The notes: generated by a model from the sequence alone, not told the origin. A DNA stretch of 64,000 nt from JAAXHF01 sp963665955 (GCA_965231765.1 OZ246887.1:4154001-4218000); one strand, 5' to 3'; positions 45,494 through 55,659 are shown, counted from the first letter of the stretch. Made by a program: numbers and translations.

Positions 45494-46934
45494 CAAAATC
45501 AAAAAATGGCTTGTCTAGACCTGTCAGTGACAGACTCGCTTCACCAGGAGTCATCTTAGCTCGCTCTAACTCCCAGCGCAGGATGGAGTAGGAACGGTTT
45601 TTACAGATAACTGTGGTCACATTCTGTTTCTCGCGTGCCATCGTCCACAGCGCCTGAATGGTATACAGCGACGAACCATCGCCTTCGAGGCACACGACCG
45701 GACGATCTGGAGCGGCGGCGGCGGCTCCGGCTGCACACGGCAGGCCCTGGCCAATCGAGCCACCAGTGAGGGCCATATAGGTAAATGGCGGGGCACCAGC
45801 CGCCATGGGATAATAGGCAAAGCCTGCGGTTGCTCCTTCGTCCATGATAATCGCGTTGTCCGGTTGCAGCGCGGCAACTGCCTGACACATATTGAGAGGG
45901 GTCAGTGCTCCCGTCGGCGGTTGGGGTCGGTCGGCGGCCGGGGCTTGGCGCTCGGCTGGGGCACCTAAGGCATCGGCGATAGCTTGCACGGTCGCGGCAG
46001 GGTCGACGTTTGGGCTGCACGCTTCAAGCAGTTCCGCATCTTCCGCGTATAGGCCACTCCGATTGTCGGGATAGCCAAAAAAGGCCACCGGTTTTCCTGC
46101 GCCAGCCAGTACGATGGTTGTGTACGGCTCGAGGACCTGACGGGCGGGCTCTGGGGCGTAGGGAATCTTGTCGGGACAAATCAACCCAATACCGCGATCT
46201 TGTACTGTTGGAAACGTTGGAGCCAAGACCTTGCAGCCGGTGGCTTGAGCAATCCGGTTGGCGGCTCGTAAACCAGCGGCTCGGAGTGCACTCCCGCTGA
46301 GAACAAGAGCGGCATTCGGCTGTTGTAAAGCACGGGCGGCACGCTCCACTGCAGCAACGTTTGGTGCGCCCGGTTTTGAGAGTGTCGGGGTCGGTAGCGC
46401 TTGGGTGACTTTTGCCCATTGCATATCACCGGGCAAAATGAGCGTACCTGGACCACTTGGCAAGCTGGTGGCTTGGGCAATCACCTCAGCCATGTCAGCT
46501 GCGGCGTCCTCTGCTCTGGCTGTCGTTTTGACAAAACTGGCCATCGGTTGGGCCAGGGTATTGATATCGGATGTGAGTGGAGCGTCTGCTGCGATATGCC
46601 ACGTCGCATGTTCTCCCACAACCGACACGACTGGTGAGTTGGCCTTGCGGGCATTATGTAGGTTAGCTAAGCCGTTGGCCAATCCAGGGCCGAGATGGAG
46701 GAGGGCAAGCGCAGGACGTCCCGTAATCCGGGTATAGCCGTCAGCCGCCCCCGTGCACACGCCTTCGAAGACGGACAAAACGGGGCGGATTTCGGGACAA
46801 CGGTCGAGTGCCTCAACGAGGTAGAGTTCCGTTGTACCAGGATTGGCAAAACATATATCAATTCCAGCTGCGGCCGCAGTTCTGATGACCGCCTCTGCCC
46901 CAGTCATTTCCGTGCCATTATTTTCCGTCGCCAT
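45369..46934 (-). CDS. Thiamine-pyrophosphate enzyme, acetolactate synthase-like
   Basis: A 521-residue TPP-dependent enzyme. The N-terminal PYR domain has the catalytic Glu in VLSVFEGVCTGAADGYTRIT, the middle is a DHS-like domain, and the PP domain carries CLEGDGSSLYTIQALWTMAR followed by NRSYSIL, the Mg/TPP site GDGS...N. Length (about 520) and the N-terminus (GAEAVIRTAAAAGIDICFAN) fit benzoylformate decarboxylase/ALS-like proteins that act without a small subunit. GAGGAG precedes the ATG. The donor is unknown; a decarboxylase or carboligase is likely. Confidence 0.92.
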   Translation of the reverse strand: MATENNGTEMTGAEAVIRTAAAAGIDICFANPGTTELYLVEALDRCPEIRPVLSVFEGVCTGAADGYTRITGRPALALLHLGPGLANGLANLHNARKANSPVVSVVGEHATWHIAADAPLTSDINTLAQPMASFVKTTARAEDAAADMAEVIAQATSLPSGPGTLILPGDMQWAKVTQALPTPTLSKPGAPNVAAVERAARALQQPNAALVLSGSALRAAGLRAANRIAQATGCKVLAPTFPTVQDRGIGLICPDKIPYAPEPARQVLEPYTTIVLAGAGKPVAFFGYPDNRSGLYAEDAELLEACSPNVDPAATVQAIADALGAPAERQAPAADRPQPPTGALTPLNMCQAVAALQPDNAIIMDEGATAGFAYYPMAAGAPPFTYMALTGGSIGQGLPCAAGAAAAAPDRPVVCLEGDGSSLYTIQALWTMAREKQNVTTVICKNRSYSILRWELERAKMTPGEASLSLTGLDKPFFDFVKLAEGFGVEARAVYTAEELNEALRYGFQTSGPMLIEANLE

Positions 46935-46960
46935 AGCTGCTGCTCCTCGCCCGAGAACGT

Positions 46961-46987
46961 GCTAAACATGCTAAACATGCTAAACAT
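46961..46987. repeat. 9-bp tandem minisatellite upstream of TPP-enzyme gene
   Basis: Three exact copies of GCTAAACAT followed by a partial fourth (GCTA). They lie 27 bases upstream of the TPP-enzyme start. On the minus strand the unit is ATGTTTAGC, sharing a TTAGC core and period with the array at 17261. This could be an operator array or a mobile minisatellite. Confidence 0.85.
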
Positions 46988-47030
46988 GCTAGAGAGTGGC
47001 TGGGGAGTCAAGCCGCGTCCTTTTTTCTCT

Positions 47031-47055
47031 CTCGCCTTCTCCCTGGAAGGGCGAG
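47031..47055. repeat. Imperfect hairpin in the TPP/LysR spacer
   Basis: CTCGCCTTC (47031-47039) pairs with GAAGGGCGAG (47046-47055) with one bulge. It lies between the two divergent start regions. The 300-base spacer 46935-47234 otherwise holds the 9-bp array and a candidate LysR operator. Confidence 0.4.
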
Positions 47056-47135
47056 GGAACTGAGAGTAGTCAAGCGCCGCTTAGTCAGACCTCTTCCTGA
47101 TGCCCTAGACAGAATTAGTGATTTTTGGCATTTTA

Positions 47136-47158
47136 CTCTCAGTTCTTTATCGTGAGAG
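47136..47158. promoter_or_regulatory. Candidate LysR-type operator
   Basis: CTCTCA (47136-47141) and TGAGAG (47153-47158) form a perfect interrupted palindrome with an 11-base spacer, 77 bases before the LysR start codon. LysR-type regulators typically bind dyads of this spacing (T-N11-A) upstream of their own gene and the divergent target. Confidence 0.45.
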
Positions 47159-47234
47159 CGGAACGTTGAGGCTTCAAGGGATGGGCCTCGTCGCGTTCCT
47201 TGCCCATCACCATCTGTCGTTTTATATTCGTGTT

Positions 47235-48173
47235 ATGCACCTTGAAACCTTTAAAATCTTTTGTGACGTGATTGAGACGGGGAGTTTTTCCCTCGCGGCG
47301 TCAAAGAACTTTCTGACCCAGTCTGCCGTCAGCCAGCAGATCCGCAGACTCGAAGAGCACTACGACCGGCAACTGATCGAGCGTTCTCGGGGATGCATCC
47401 GGCTCACCCAGGCCGGAGAGGCGTTATACCAGATCGGCAAGGAGATCTCCCAAAAGTATCGGCAGATTGAAGAGGGTCTGCAGGCGCTGTCGCGTTCAGT
47501 GACTGGCAGCGTACGGGTGACCACGGTGCACAGTGTCGGACTGTATGAGCTGTCTTCTCCGCTCAAGAGGTACCTCCAGACCTTCCCAGAGGTCAAGGTC
47601 CACCTCGAATACACCCGTGTCAACAAGATCTACGAAGACGTAAGCCGCGAGAATATTGACCTTGGCATCGTGGCCTACGCGAGTAAACGACCACAGATTC
47701 TGGTCACACCATTTCGTGAGGATCGCCTGGTATTGGTGTGTGCCCCGCAGCATCCGTTTGCCCAGTTCCACAGCCTGCCGATGAAGAAGTTAGATAAGGA
47801 GAAGTTTGTCGGTTTTGCGCGTGACATTCCAACCCGCCGGGCGCTTGACCGGATTTTCCGCCAGCACCATGTCAGGGTTCAGTACATGACAGAGGTAGAC
47901 AATATCGAAACCGTTAAACGGATTGTCGAGCTCGGTTCGAGCATTGCCATCGTGCCGGAGCCGAGTATCGTCCAGGAGGTCCAAAACGAAACCCTGAAGG
48001 TGATTCCCTTCACGGACGAAGTTGTGATGCGCCCACTGGGGATTATCTCGAAGTGGGGCCGACGTTTCACGCCCGCGGTCCAGGAGTTCGTCAACTTCTT
48101 GAAGGGAGAGTCCCAGCCAGGGGCAGCCCAAGAGTCAAAAGATTCAAACCAGGCGCTCCAGGCTACGCTGTAA
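47235..48173 (+). CDS. LysR family transcriptional regulator (CysB/CbbR-like)
   Basis: A 312-residue regulator. Residues 1-60 are the LysR helix-turn-helix (FKIFCDVIETGSFSLAASKN, then QSAVSQQIRRLEE), followed by the effector domain (SVTGSVRVTTVHSVGLYELS, then DLGIVAYASKRPQI). The start at 47235 begins the helix-turn-helix; the longer frame from 47118 adds 39 unrelated residues across the spacer. Possible targets are the divergent TPP-enzyme gene or the downstream mdh-frd-fumC genes. The effector is unknown. Confidence 0.92.
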   Translation: MHLETFKIFCDVIETGSFSLAASKNFLTQSAVSQQIRRLEEHYDRQLIERSRGCIRLTQAGEALYQIGKEISQKYRQIEEGLQALSRSVTGSVRVTTVHSVGLYELSSPLKRYLQTFPEVKVHLEYTRVNKIYEDVSRENIDLGIVAYASKRPQILVTPFREDRLVLVCAPQHPFAQFHSLPMKKLDKEKFVGFARDIPTRRALDRIFRQHHVRVQYMTEVDNIETVKRIVELGSSIAIVPEPSIVQEVQNETLKVIPFTDEVVMRPLGIISKWGRRFTPAVQEFVNFLKGESQPGAAQESKDSNQALQATL

Positions 48174-48433
48174 TCCCTCGTCAGAGTTTCGCTTCTCGCT
48201 GACAAATGGACCCCTGTCCGTATGCAGCCGATAGCTTTCCGTGATGTTGCTCTCTCAGGCTGGGCAGCGAGTCTGCACGGGCTCCATCTCTATTGGGCTA
48301 GACAGGCTGAGCAAATTTTGGCATCATGCGCCGACTCTACTTTTGGACGATAGGAAAGTGTTCTTGTGGTGTGCAAGGTGGTCTTCGTCTACCTCCGTAT
48401 CCTGCCACCACGCGACCATTTGGAGCATAGGAT
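48174..48433. other. Spacer before mdh-frd-fumC
   Basis: A 260-base stretch without a credible gene between the LysR stop and mdh. It should contain the promoter of the six-gene metabolic unit. I see no convincing -35/-10 pair, riboswitch or terminator; the ribosome site before mdh (GGAGCATAGGAT) is modest. Confidence 0.5.
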
Positions 48434-49381
48434 ATGGCACGTAAGAAAATTGCACTGATCGGCGCGGGCAACATCGGTGGCACACTCGCTCACCTGTGCG
48501 CCCTCAAGGGACTCGGGGATGTTGTTCTGTACGACGTGATTGACGGATTGCCACAGGGTAAGGCATTGGATCTGCTCGAAGCTGGGCCAATCGAAGGCTA
48601 CGACGTGAACCTCATTGGGACTACAAGCTATACTGATATTCAGGATGCCGACGTCTGTATTGTCACCGCTGGGCTGGCGCGCAAGCCCGGCATGAGTCGA
48701 GACGACCTGCTTGGCATCAACTGCAAAATTATGCGGGAAGTCTCCGAGAACATTGCAAAATATGCTCCCAATAGCTTTCTCATCGTTATTACCAACCCGC
48801 TCGATGCAATGGTGACGTTGGCCAAACGGGTCACCGGATTTCCCAAGAACCGGGTTGTCGGTCAGGCCGGGGTGCTCGACTCGTCGCGCTATCGGACGTT
48901 CATTGCTCAAGAGCTCAACGCGTCTGTGCGCAACGTCACGGCTATGGTTTTAGGTGGGCATGGCGATGATATGGTGCCAGTCCGCAGCTACTGCCAGGTG
49001 GCCGGTATCCCGATAGAGCGGCTGATCTCGGCTGGGCGGCTCGAGGAGATCGAGAATCGGGTGCGTCAAGCTGGAGGGGAAATCGTGGCCCTGCTCAAGA
49101 CCGGCTCGGCTTTCTATTCTCCGGCTTCGGCAGCGATTCAGATGACTGAGGCGTACCTGTACGACAAGAAGCAGATCCTGCCCTGTGCGGCCTACCTCGA
49201 AGGAGAGTATGGGATCGAGGGGGTGTATTTTGGCGTGCCAGTCAGCATCGGCGCCGGGGGGGTCGAGCGGGTCGTGGATATTGCGTTGAGCGACAAGGAG
49301 AAGCAGGAGATGCAGGTGTCGGTCAGCCATGTGCAGGAACTGATCGTGGCAATGGACAACGTGTTGGCGCAAAGCGCCTAG
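48434..49381 (+). CDS. mdh: NAD-dependent malate dehydrogenase
   Basis: A 315-residue LDH-like malate dehydrogenase (type of thermophiles, Chlorobi and alphaproteobacteria). NAD motif GAGNIGGTLAHL is at the N-terminus, Asp in VVLYDVIDGLPQGKALDL selects NAD, the mobile loop has ARKPGMSRDDL (malate-specific Arg), and catalytic His is in VLGGHGDDMVP. It interconverts malate and oxaloacetate. It is the first of six collinear genes mdh-frdABCD-fumC that cover oxaloacetate to succinate. Confidence 0.97.
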   Translation: MARKKIALIGAGNIGGTLAHLCALKGLGDVVLYDVIDGLPQGKALDLLEAGPIEGYDVNLIGTTSYTDIQDADVCIVTAGLARKPGMSRDDLLGINCKIMREVSENIAKYAPNSFLIVITNPLDAMVTLAKRVTGFPKNRVVGQAGVLDSSRYRTFIAQELNASVRNVTAMVLGGHGDDMVPVRSYCQVAGIPIERLISAGRLEEIENRVRQAGGEIVALLKTGSAFYSPASAAIQMTEAYLYDKKQILPCAAYLEGEYGIEGVYFGVPVSIGAGGVERVVDIALSDKEKQEMQVSVSHVQELIVAMDNVLAQSA

Positions 49382-49469
49382 GGCCGACAGAACAGATGCT
49401 CAGGACAAAGCGGAAGTGCTCTCGCATTCGTATTGATGAAGCTCAAGACAAGCAAGCGTAAGGGAAAGC

Positions 49470-51224
49470 ATGGCACCAGTGCATGACATACTCATTATAG
49501 GCGGCGGCGGAGCGGGGCTCCGCGCCGCCATCGCCGCCGCTGAAATAAATCCTCAGCTTGACATCGCGCTCGTCTCCAAAGTCTTCCCGATGCGCAGCCA
49601 TACGGTTGCAGCAGAGGGCGGTACGGCCGCAGTCATTAAAGAAAACGACAGCCTGGAAGATCATATCAACGATACGATTACCGGTTCCGACTGGATGGCG
49701 GACCAGGATGCGGTTGAGCTCTTCGTCAACGAAGCTCCAGCCGAGCTCATCCAACTAGAACACTGGGGATGTCCCTGGAGTCGGGAGCCCGACGGCACTG
49801 TCGCGGTGCGCCCGTTTGGCGGGATGCGGATTGAGCGGACCTGGTTTGCCGCCGATAAGACCGGTTTTCATATGCTTCACGCCCTGTTCCAAACGTCTCT
49901 CAAGTACACCACGATCACGCGCTATGACGAGTTTTTTGCAACTACATTGCTGGTAGAAAACGGTCGCTGCCAGGGGGTGACGGCTGTTGAGCTGCGCAGC
50001 GGCATGGTGCAGCCAGTTCTCGCCAAGGCGGTGATTATGTGCACCGGCGGAGCTGGCCGGATTTTTCCCTTTACGACCAACGGCGCCATTAAGACTGGAG
50101 ACGGTATGGCCCTGGCCTACCGGGCTGGAGTGCCGCTTAAAGACATGGAGTTTGTCCAGTACCATCCTACTGGCTTGCCAGGGACAGGCATCCTGATCAC
50201 TGAAGCCGCCCGTGGTGAGGGAGGAATTCTCGTCAATAAGGACGGCTACCGCTACCTGCAGGACTACGATCTCGGCAAGCCGCTTGATGTGAACGATCCC
50301 GGACATCCACAGAAACGGACGATGGAGCTGGGTCCACGGGACAAGCTGTCGCAGTGTTTTATCAAAGAGCATGACAAGGGCAACACGATGCCGGGAGCGT
50401 ACGGTGACGTGGTACATCTCGACATCCGCCACCTGGGGGAGCAAAAGATCGACAAGAAGATCCCTTTTGTGCGCGAGTTGTCCAAGAACTACGCAGGCAT
50501 CGACCCAGTCTACGAACCCATTCCGGTCCGTCCGGTAGTGCACTATATGATGGGCGGGATCCATACAGATTTAGAGACGGCGACCCCACTGCCAGGCCTG
50601 TTTGCTGCTGGCGAGTGCGCGTGTGTCAGCGTCAATGGGGCCAACCGGCTCGGCTCAAACTCGCTCACCGAGCTGTTGGTGTTTGGCGCCCGGGCCGGTC
50701 GGGCGGCTGCGGCGTTTGCCCAAGAACAGCCAGCCTGTGACACCCAGGCCCTTGAGGCTCAAGCCAAAGACGAGCAAGCCCGCATCCAGAAGCAGTTCAT
50801 CAACAAGACGGATGGCACCGAGCGTATCGCCAGCCTACGCACCGAGATGACAGCGACTATGGAGGCTGGGGCTGGCATTTATCGTAATGAGGCATCACTG
50901 AAAGAGACATGTAACAAGGTGTCTGAGCTCAAGGAACGATTTGCCAATATTAGTCTTGATGATCACAGTTTGACGTTCAATACTGACTTGACTGCAGCCC
51001 TGGAGCTGGAATGCATGCTCGACGTGGCCGAGACCGTTGCCTATTCTGCTTTAGTCCGCACAGAGTCGCGTGGCTCTCACCAGCGCACCGATTACCCCAA
51101 ACGTGATGACGACAAATTCCTGGCCCACTCTCTGGCCTACCGCACGGATGGCCCACCACAGATAGAGTCTGTGGATGTCGTCATCACCCGCTGGCCGCCT
51201 GCTGAACGAAAGTATGGAGATTAA
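49470..51224 (+). CDS. frdA: Fumarate reductase flavoprotein subunit
   Basis: A 584-residue FAD subunit. The dinucleotide site is GGGGAGLRAAIAAAE, and His44 in MRSHTVAAEGG is the covalent FAD ligand. Active-site blocks ERTWFAADKTGFHMLHALFQ, FVQYHPTGLPGTGILITEAARGE (kept as two motifs) and VHYMMGGIHTD are conserved. The sequence follows E. coli FrdA closely, more than SdhA, and the FrdC/FrdD-like anchors downstream support this. It could still run as succinate dehydrogenase in aerobic conditions. AAGGGA precedes the ATG. Confidence 0.95.
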   Translation: MAPVHDILIIGGGGAGLRAAIAAAEINPQLDIALVSKVFPMRSHTVAAEGGTAAVIKENDSLEDHINDTITGSDWMADQDAVELFVNEAPAELIQLEHWGCPWSREPDGTVAVRPFGGMRIERTWFAADKTGFHMLHALFQTSLKYTTITRYDEFFATTLLVENGRCQGVTAVELRSGMVQPVLAKAVIMCTGGAGRIFPFTTNGAIKTGDGMALAYRAGVPLKDMEFVQYHPTGLPGTGILITEAARGEGGILVNKDGYRYLQDYDLGKPLDVNDPGHPQKRTMELGPRDKLSQCFIKEHDKGNTMPGAYGDVVHLDIRHLGEQKIDKKIPFVRELSKNYAGIDPVYEPIPVRPVVHYMMGGIHTDLETATPLPGLFAAGECACVSVNGANRLGSNSLTELLVFGARAGRAAAAFAQEQPACDTQALEAQAKDEQARIQKQFINKTDGTERIASLRTEMTATMEAGAGIYRNEASLKETCNKVSELKERFANISLDDHSLTFNTDLTAALELECMLDVAETVAYSALVRTESRGSHQRTDYPKRDDDKFLAHSLAYRTDGPPQIESVDVVITRWPPAERKYGD

Positions 51225-51226
51225 TC

Positions 51227-51976
51227 ATGGCTGAGCCTAGTATCACGCTCGAGGTTTTCCGTTACCGGCCAGAGATTGAGCAAGAACCAACCTTCCAGAC
51301 CTACACTGTGCCATACCGTGAGGATTGGGTTGTCCTGGATGCGCTAAACTATGTTAAGGATGAGGTGGATGGCAGTTTATCCTACCGCTGGTCCTGCCAT
51401 ATGGGCGTGTGCGGCAGCTGTGGCATGATGGTCAATGGCGATCCGAAGCTCAGCTGCGCGGCCTTCCTCAGAGACTACTACCCAGCACCGATTCGTATCG
51501 AACCGCTGGCAAATTTTCCGGTCGAGCGTGACTTGGTCATCGACATGGATGACTTCATGGCCAAGCTCAAGGATGTCCAGCCGTGGATCATCCGCGACGA
51601 GGAGAAACCGGTTGCTGAGGGTGAGTATTTGCAGAGCCCAGCCGAACTGGCTACCTATAAACAGTTCAGCATGTGTATCAACTGCATGCTGTGCTATTCT
51701 GCCTGTCCCGTGTACGGTCTGGACCCCTCCTTTGTTGGCCCAGCCGCGATTGCCCTAGCCCAGCGCTACAACCTCGACTCGCGTGATCAGGGCCAGGACG
51801 CCAGGCGAGAGGTGATCTCACAGCATGAAGGCGTGTGGCAGTGTACCTTTGTGAGTGAGTGTTCTGTGGTCTGCCCCAAGCACGTAGACCCCGCTGGTGC
51901 GATCCAGCAGGCCAAGGCGTCTGGAGCAATTGACTGGTTCAAGTCTGTGCTTTTGCCGAGGGGATCGTCGCAATGA
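51227..51976 (+). CDS. frdB: Fumarate reductase iron-sulfur subunit
   Basis: A 249-residue electron-transfer subunit. Cys57, 62, 65 and 77 (SCHMGVCGSCGMMVNG...LSC) bind the [2Fe-2S] centre, at the same positions as in E. coli FrdB. CINCMLCYSACPVYG and CSVVCPKHVDP supply the [4Fe-4S] and [3Fe-4S] centres. It starts two bases after frdA stops and overlaps frdC by four bases (ATGA), so it is tightly coupled. Confidence 0.97.
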   Translation: MAEPSITLEVFRYRPEIEQEPTFQTYTVPYREDWVVLDALNYVKDEVDGSLSYRWSCHMGVCGSCGMMVNGDPKLSCAAFLRDYYPAPIRIEPLANFPVERDLVIDMDDFMAKLKDVQPWIIRDEEKPVAEGEYLQSPAELATYKQFSMCINCMLCYSACPVYGLDPSFVGPAAIALAQRYNLDSRDQGQDARREVISQHEGVWQCTFVSECSVVCPKHVDPAGAIQQAKASGAIDWFKSVLLPRGSSQ

Positions 51977-52362
51977 GTGAACCATATCGACGCCCGATAT
52001 CCGCTACGACGTGGTGGCTGAGCAAACCCAATTATGTGCTGTTCATGCTGCGCGAGCTGACCAGCGTGTTGATTGCTGCCTTTCTGATTGTGTACCTCAT
52101 CCAGCTTGCCCAGCTTGCTCAGGGAGCTGAGGCGTACACGGCATTTGTCGAGCGACTTGCTTCACCGGGCTGGATCATCTTCCATCTCCTAGTGCTCATT
52201 GCCGCGCTCTACCACAGCATCACCTGGTTTAATCTGACCCCCCAAGTCATTATCGTGCGTAGGGGAGAAGAGCGGGTCCCGCCAGTTGTTATCGCTGGCT
52301 CCCACTACGTGGCGTGGTTAGCTGTCTCCGTTGTGATCATGTGGATTGTTCTGAGGAGCTGA
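51973..52362 (+). CDS. frdC: Fumarate reductase membrane anchor C
   Basis: A 129-residue anchor with three membrane helices (LTSVLIAAFLIVYLIQLAQL; WIIFHLLVLIAALYHSITWF; YVAWLAVSVVIMWIVL). The conserved RPISATTWWLSKPNYVLFML start and the His in ALYHSITWF fit E. coli FrdC, a quinone-site subunit without haem. A 9-bp duplication (52102-52119) encodes QLAQLAQ at the end of helix 1. Confidence 0.93.
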   Translation: MSEPYRRPISATTWWLSKPNYVLFMLRELTSVLIAAFLIVYLIQLAQLAQGAEAYTAFVERLASPGWIIFHLLVLIAALYHSITWFNLTPQVIIVRRGEERVPPVVIAGSHYVAWLAVSVVIMWIVLRS

Positions 52363-52366
52363 AAAC

Positions 52367-52714
52367 ATGGCTAAGTCGGGCGAAGCTTTTTGGTGGTCTC
52401 TGTTTTCGGCTGGGGGCATGATTGCCGCCCTCGTGGTGCCGATTCATGTTCTACTGAGTGGGATAGTGGCTCCCCTCGGCTGGGTATCAGCACAGACATA
52501 TGGGAATCAGATGCACGCTTTGGTATCGCATCCGCTGATCAAGCTCTACCTGCTGGTGCTTTTTTCCTTGACGTTTTTCCACTGTATGCACCGCATCCGG
52601 CATACTCTGTATGATACGGGTTTGCGGGCCTATGAGACCCCTATTGCAGTTGTGTGCTATGGGGCGGCTGTTATTGGCACGCTGGCAACTGTCTTTGTCC
52701 TTGTGGCGATTTAA
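52367..52714 (+). CDS. frdD: Fumarate reductase membrane anchor D
   Basis: A 115-residue anchor with three helices (SLFSAGGMIAALVVPIHVLL; LIKLYLLVLFSLTFFHCMHR; IAVVCYGAAVIGTLATVFVL). The segment FHCMHRIRHTLYDTGL matches E. coli FrdD. It lies four bases after frdC and completes the membrane complex of the frdABCD set. Confidence 0.93.
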   Translation: MAKSGEAFWWSLFSAGGMIAALVVPIHVLLSGIVAPLGWVSAQTYGNQMHALVSHPLIKLYLLVLFSLTFFHCMHRIRHTLYDTGLRAYETPIAVVCYGAAVIGTLATVFVLVAI

Positions 52715-52747
52715 GCCAAGCTTGGCGATGCAAGCGAAGGGCTGGGT

Positions 52748-54145
<1,398 letters not shown>

Positions 54146-54169
54146 GCCTTCGCTTGAGCTACAGGCCTG

Positions 54170-54472
54170 TTACACCGGCAGCTTCGTCATCAGCTGTAGC
54201 GTCTCATCTTCAATACATTCTTCAATCACCGGCACGAATTTCTGGAATTTGGGATCTTGTGAAGCGAGTTCCAGGGTGGTTTGGACTGAGTTGGCATCGG
54301 GCAGCTCCCAGACATCGACGACCGTGTTCAAGCGGCCAATAGTGTTAAAGTAACTCCCCTGGAGCTTCCAGCCTCCATGCTTTTCTACAACAGAAGCAAG
54401 CTCGCCGATCATCTCGGTAAACTTCTGAACTTTTCCTGGCCGCAATTTGATATGTGCAAACATGTACACCAT
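54170..54472 (-). CDS. Small NIPSNAP/ABM-like protein
   Basis: A 100-residue dimeric alpha-beta barrel protein (MVYMFAHIKLRPGKVQKFTE, then GWKLQGSYFNTIGRLNTVVD). It resembles NIPSNAP/ABM domain proteins. The start is set at 54472 because a CCTCC-complement ribosome site lies eight bases upstream; the frame is open far beyond but overlaps the SDR gene. It is convergent with fumC. No function assigned. Confidence 0.8.
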   Translation of the reverse strand: MVYMFAHIKLRPGKVQKFTEMIGELASVVEKHGGWKLQGSYFNTIGRLNTVVDVWELPDANSVQTTLELASQDPKFQKFVPVIEECIEDETLQLMTKLPV

Positions 54473-54623
54473 AGTACTGCCCTCCTTATAAGAATAGATA
54501 TGTCCGACACTAGCGAAGCCTCTGCTGATCGTCAAGTCTGTGCTAGGCGGTTTTGGACGGCTGTGGTAAAGGGAGGAGCAGCGACGAAATTTGCTTGGGC
54601 GCCGTGTAAAAAGGAGGAAGAAT

Positions 54624-55379
54624 ATGGATTTAGGACTGAGCGGAAAAAAAGCAGTGATCACGGGGGGAAGTCGCGGTATTGGCCGGGCAATTGCCGAAGA
54701 GCTGGCTACTGAAGGCGTGAGTATTGGTATGTGCGCCCGCAAAGTTGAGGGACTCCAGGACGCAGAAGCATCGATAACTGCCAAGGGTGTCGCTGCCTTC
54801 AGCAAAGCGGTCGATATCACCCAGGCGGAGGAGTATAAGGCGTTCGTTACTGAAGCCGCTGAAGCGCTGGGTGGTTTAGATATTTTTGTCCATAACGTCA
54901 GCGCTATGATCGGCCAAGGCGAGAAAGGCTGGGAGCGGAGTTTCCAGATGGACATGATGGGCGCGGTCCGCGGAGTCGAGGCAGCTCAGCCGTTCTTGGA
55001 AAAGTCCGAAGCAGGCAACATCATTCTTATTGGCACTACGGCTGCCATTGAGAATTTTGGTCCGCCTAATCCGTATAGCTCACTCAAGGCTGCACTTTTG
55101 GCCTACACAAATGATCTCGGCCAAGCGCTTGCTCCCAAGGGTATCCGGGCCAATACCGTTTGCCCTGGCTCGATCTACTTTAAAGGCGGAGCCTGGGATC
55201 GGGTCGAAAAGAACATGCCAGACTATTTTGAGCAAGTCCGCAGCTCAATCCCTTTTGGTCGCTTTGGGCGCCCCGAGGAAGTAGCACGCGTTGTTGCCTT
55301 TATGGCGAGTCCAATGGCCAGCTGGGTGACAGGCACGAATATCATTGTGGATGGTGGACAGCATAAAGGGGTCGATTAG
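54624..55379 (+). CDS. SDR family oxidoreductase
   Basis: A 251-residue short-chain dehydrogenase. TGGSRGIGRAI is the cofactor loop, FVHNVSAMIG replaces the usual NNAG (HNVS), and the catalytic Ser/Tyr/Lys fall in ILIGTTAAI and NPYSSLKAALL, where Thr takes the place of the usual Ser. WVTGTNIIVDGGQHKGVD is the C-terminus. AAGGAGGA precedes the ATG. The HNVS variant is seen in FabG-like oxidoreductases acting on steroid- or fatty-acid-like substrates; the exact role is unknown. Confidence 0.92.
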   Translation: MDLGLSGKKAVITGGSRGIGRAIAEELATEGVSIGMCARKVEGLQDAEASITAKGVAAFSKAVDITQAEEYKAFVTEAAEALGGLDIFVHNVSAMIGQGEKGWERSFQMDMMGAVRGVEAAQPFLEKSEAGNIILIGTTAAIENFGPPNPYSSLKAALLAYTNDLGQALAPKGIRANTVCPGSIYFKGGAWDRVEKNMPDYFEQVRSSIPFGRFGRPEEVARVVAFMASPMASWVTGTNIIVDGGQHKGVD

Positions 55380-55408
55380 GAAAATGATGAAGTATGAATG
55401 CTGCATGG
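55379..55408 (+). repeat. Second copy of 30-bp dispersed repeat
   Basis: Matches 3615-3644 with a single mismatch (A to C at the 26th base). It begins at the last base of the SDR stop codon, so insertion or recombination happened exactly at the gene end. The spacer 55380-55798 (419 bases) otherwise holds only a doubtful small minus-strand frame. Confidence 0.85.
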
Positions 55409-55494
55409 AGGGCAGGGGGAGGACTCTGATTGCCGGGAAAGGGCAAACAAGCGGAGCGAGAGCTGTAACAGAAATAGAGACTGGCCCGACGGGC

Positions 55495-55659
55495 TCAGAG
55501 GTCACCGGCCACAGTGGAGTCAGTCTCCCAGAGACGCTCCTTGGCCAAATTACACCCGCTGGTGGAAGAGGCCCAACCGAAGAAGGTGAATTCGGTACTA
55601 TTCCGCCGCCGACAAAACTCCTTCATTTTCTTAGGATCAATAAGACTGCCTGCACTCAT
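55495..55659 (-). CDS. Doubtful 54-residue frame
   Basis: An open frame starting MSAGSLIDPKKMKEFCRRRN and including FTFFGWASSTSGCNLAKERL. It has only a weak ribosome site (GAGAG) and I recognise no family. The codon pattern looks gene-like, and it may be the start of a lost gene. It lies in an otherwise empty spacer upstream of the M28 gene. Confidence 0.25.
   Translation of the reverse strand: MSAGSLIDPKKMKEFCRRRNSTEFTFFGWASSTSGCNLAKERLWETDSTVAGDL

Noticed and set aside
46961..46987. Possible CRISPR-like array
   Set aside because: The 9-bp units are head to tail without spacers and there are no cas genes; it is a minisatellite. No CRISPR array was seen anywhere in the window.
49470..52714. 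Naming the four genes sdhABCD
   Set aside because: FrdC- and FrdD-type anchors without haem ligands and the close match of the large subunit to E. coli FrdA favour frd, though physiological direction is unknown.
54473..54955. Upstream extension of the NIPSNAP-like frame to 261 codons
   Set aside because: It would lie antisense to the SDR gene; the ribosome site at 54480 and the family-like start at 54472 explain the protein fully.
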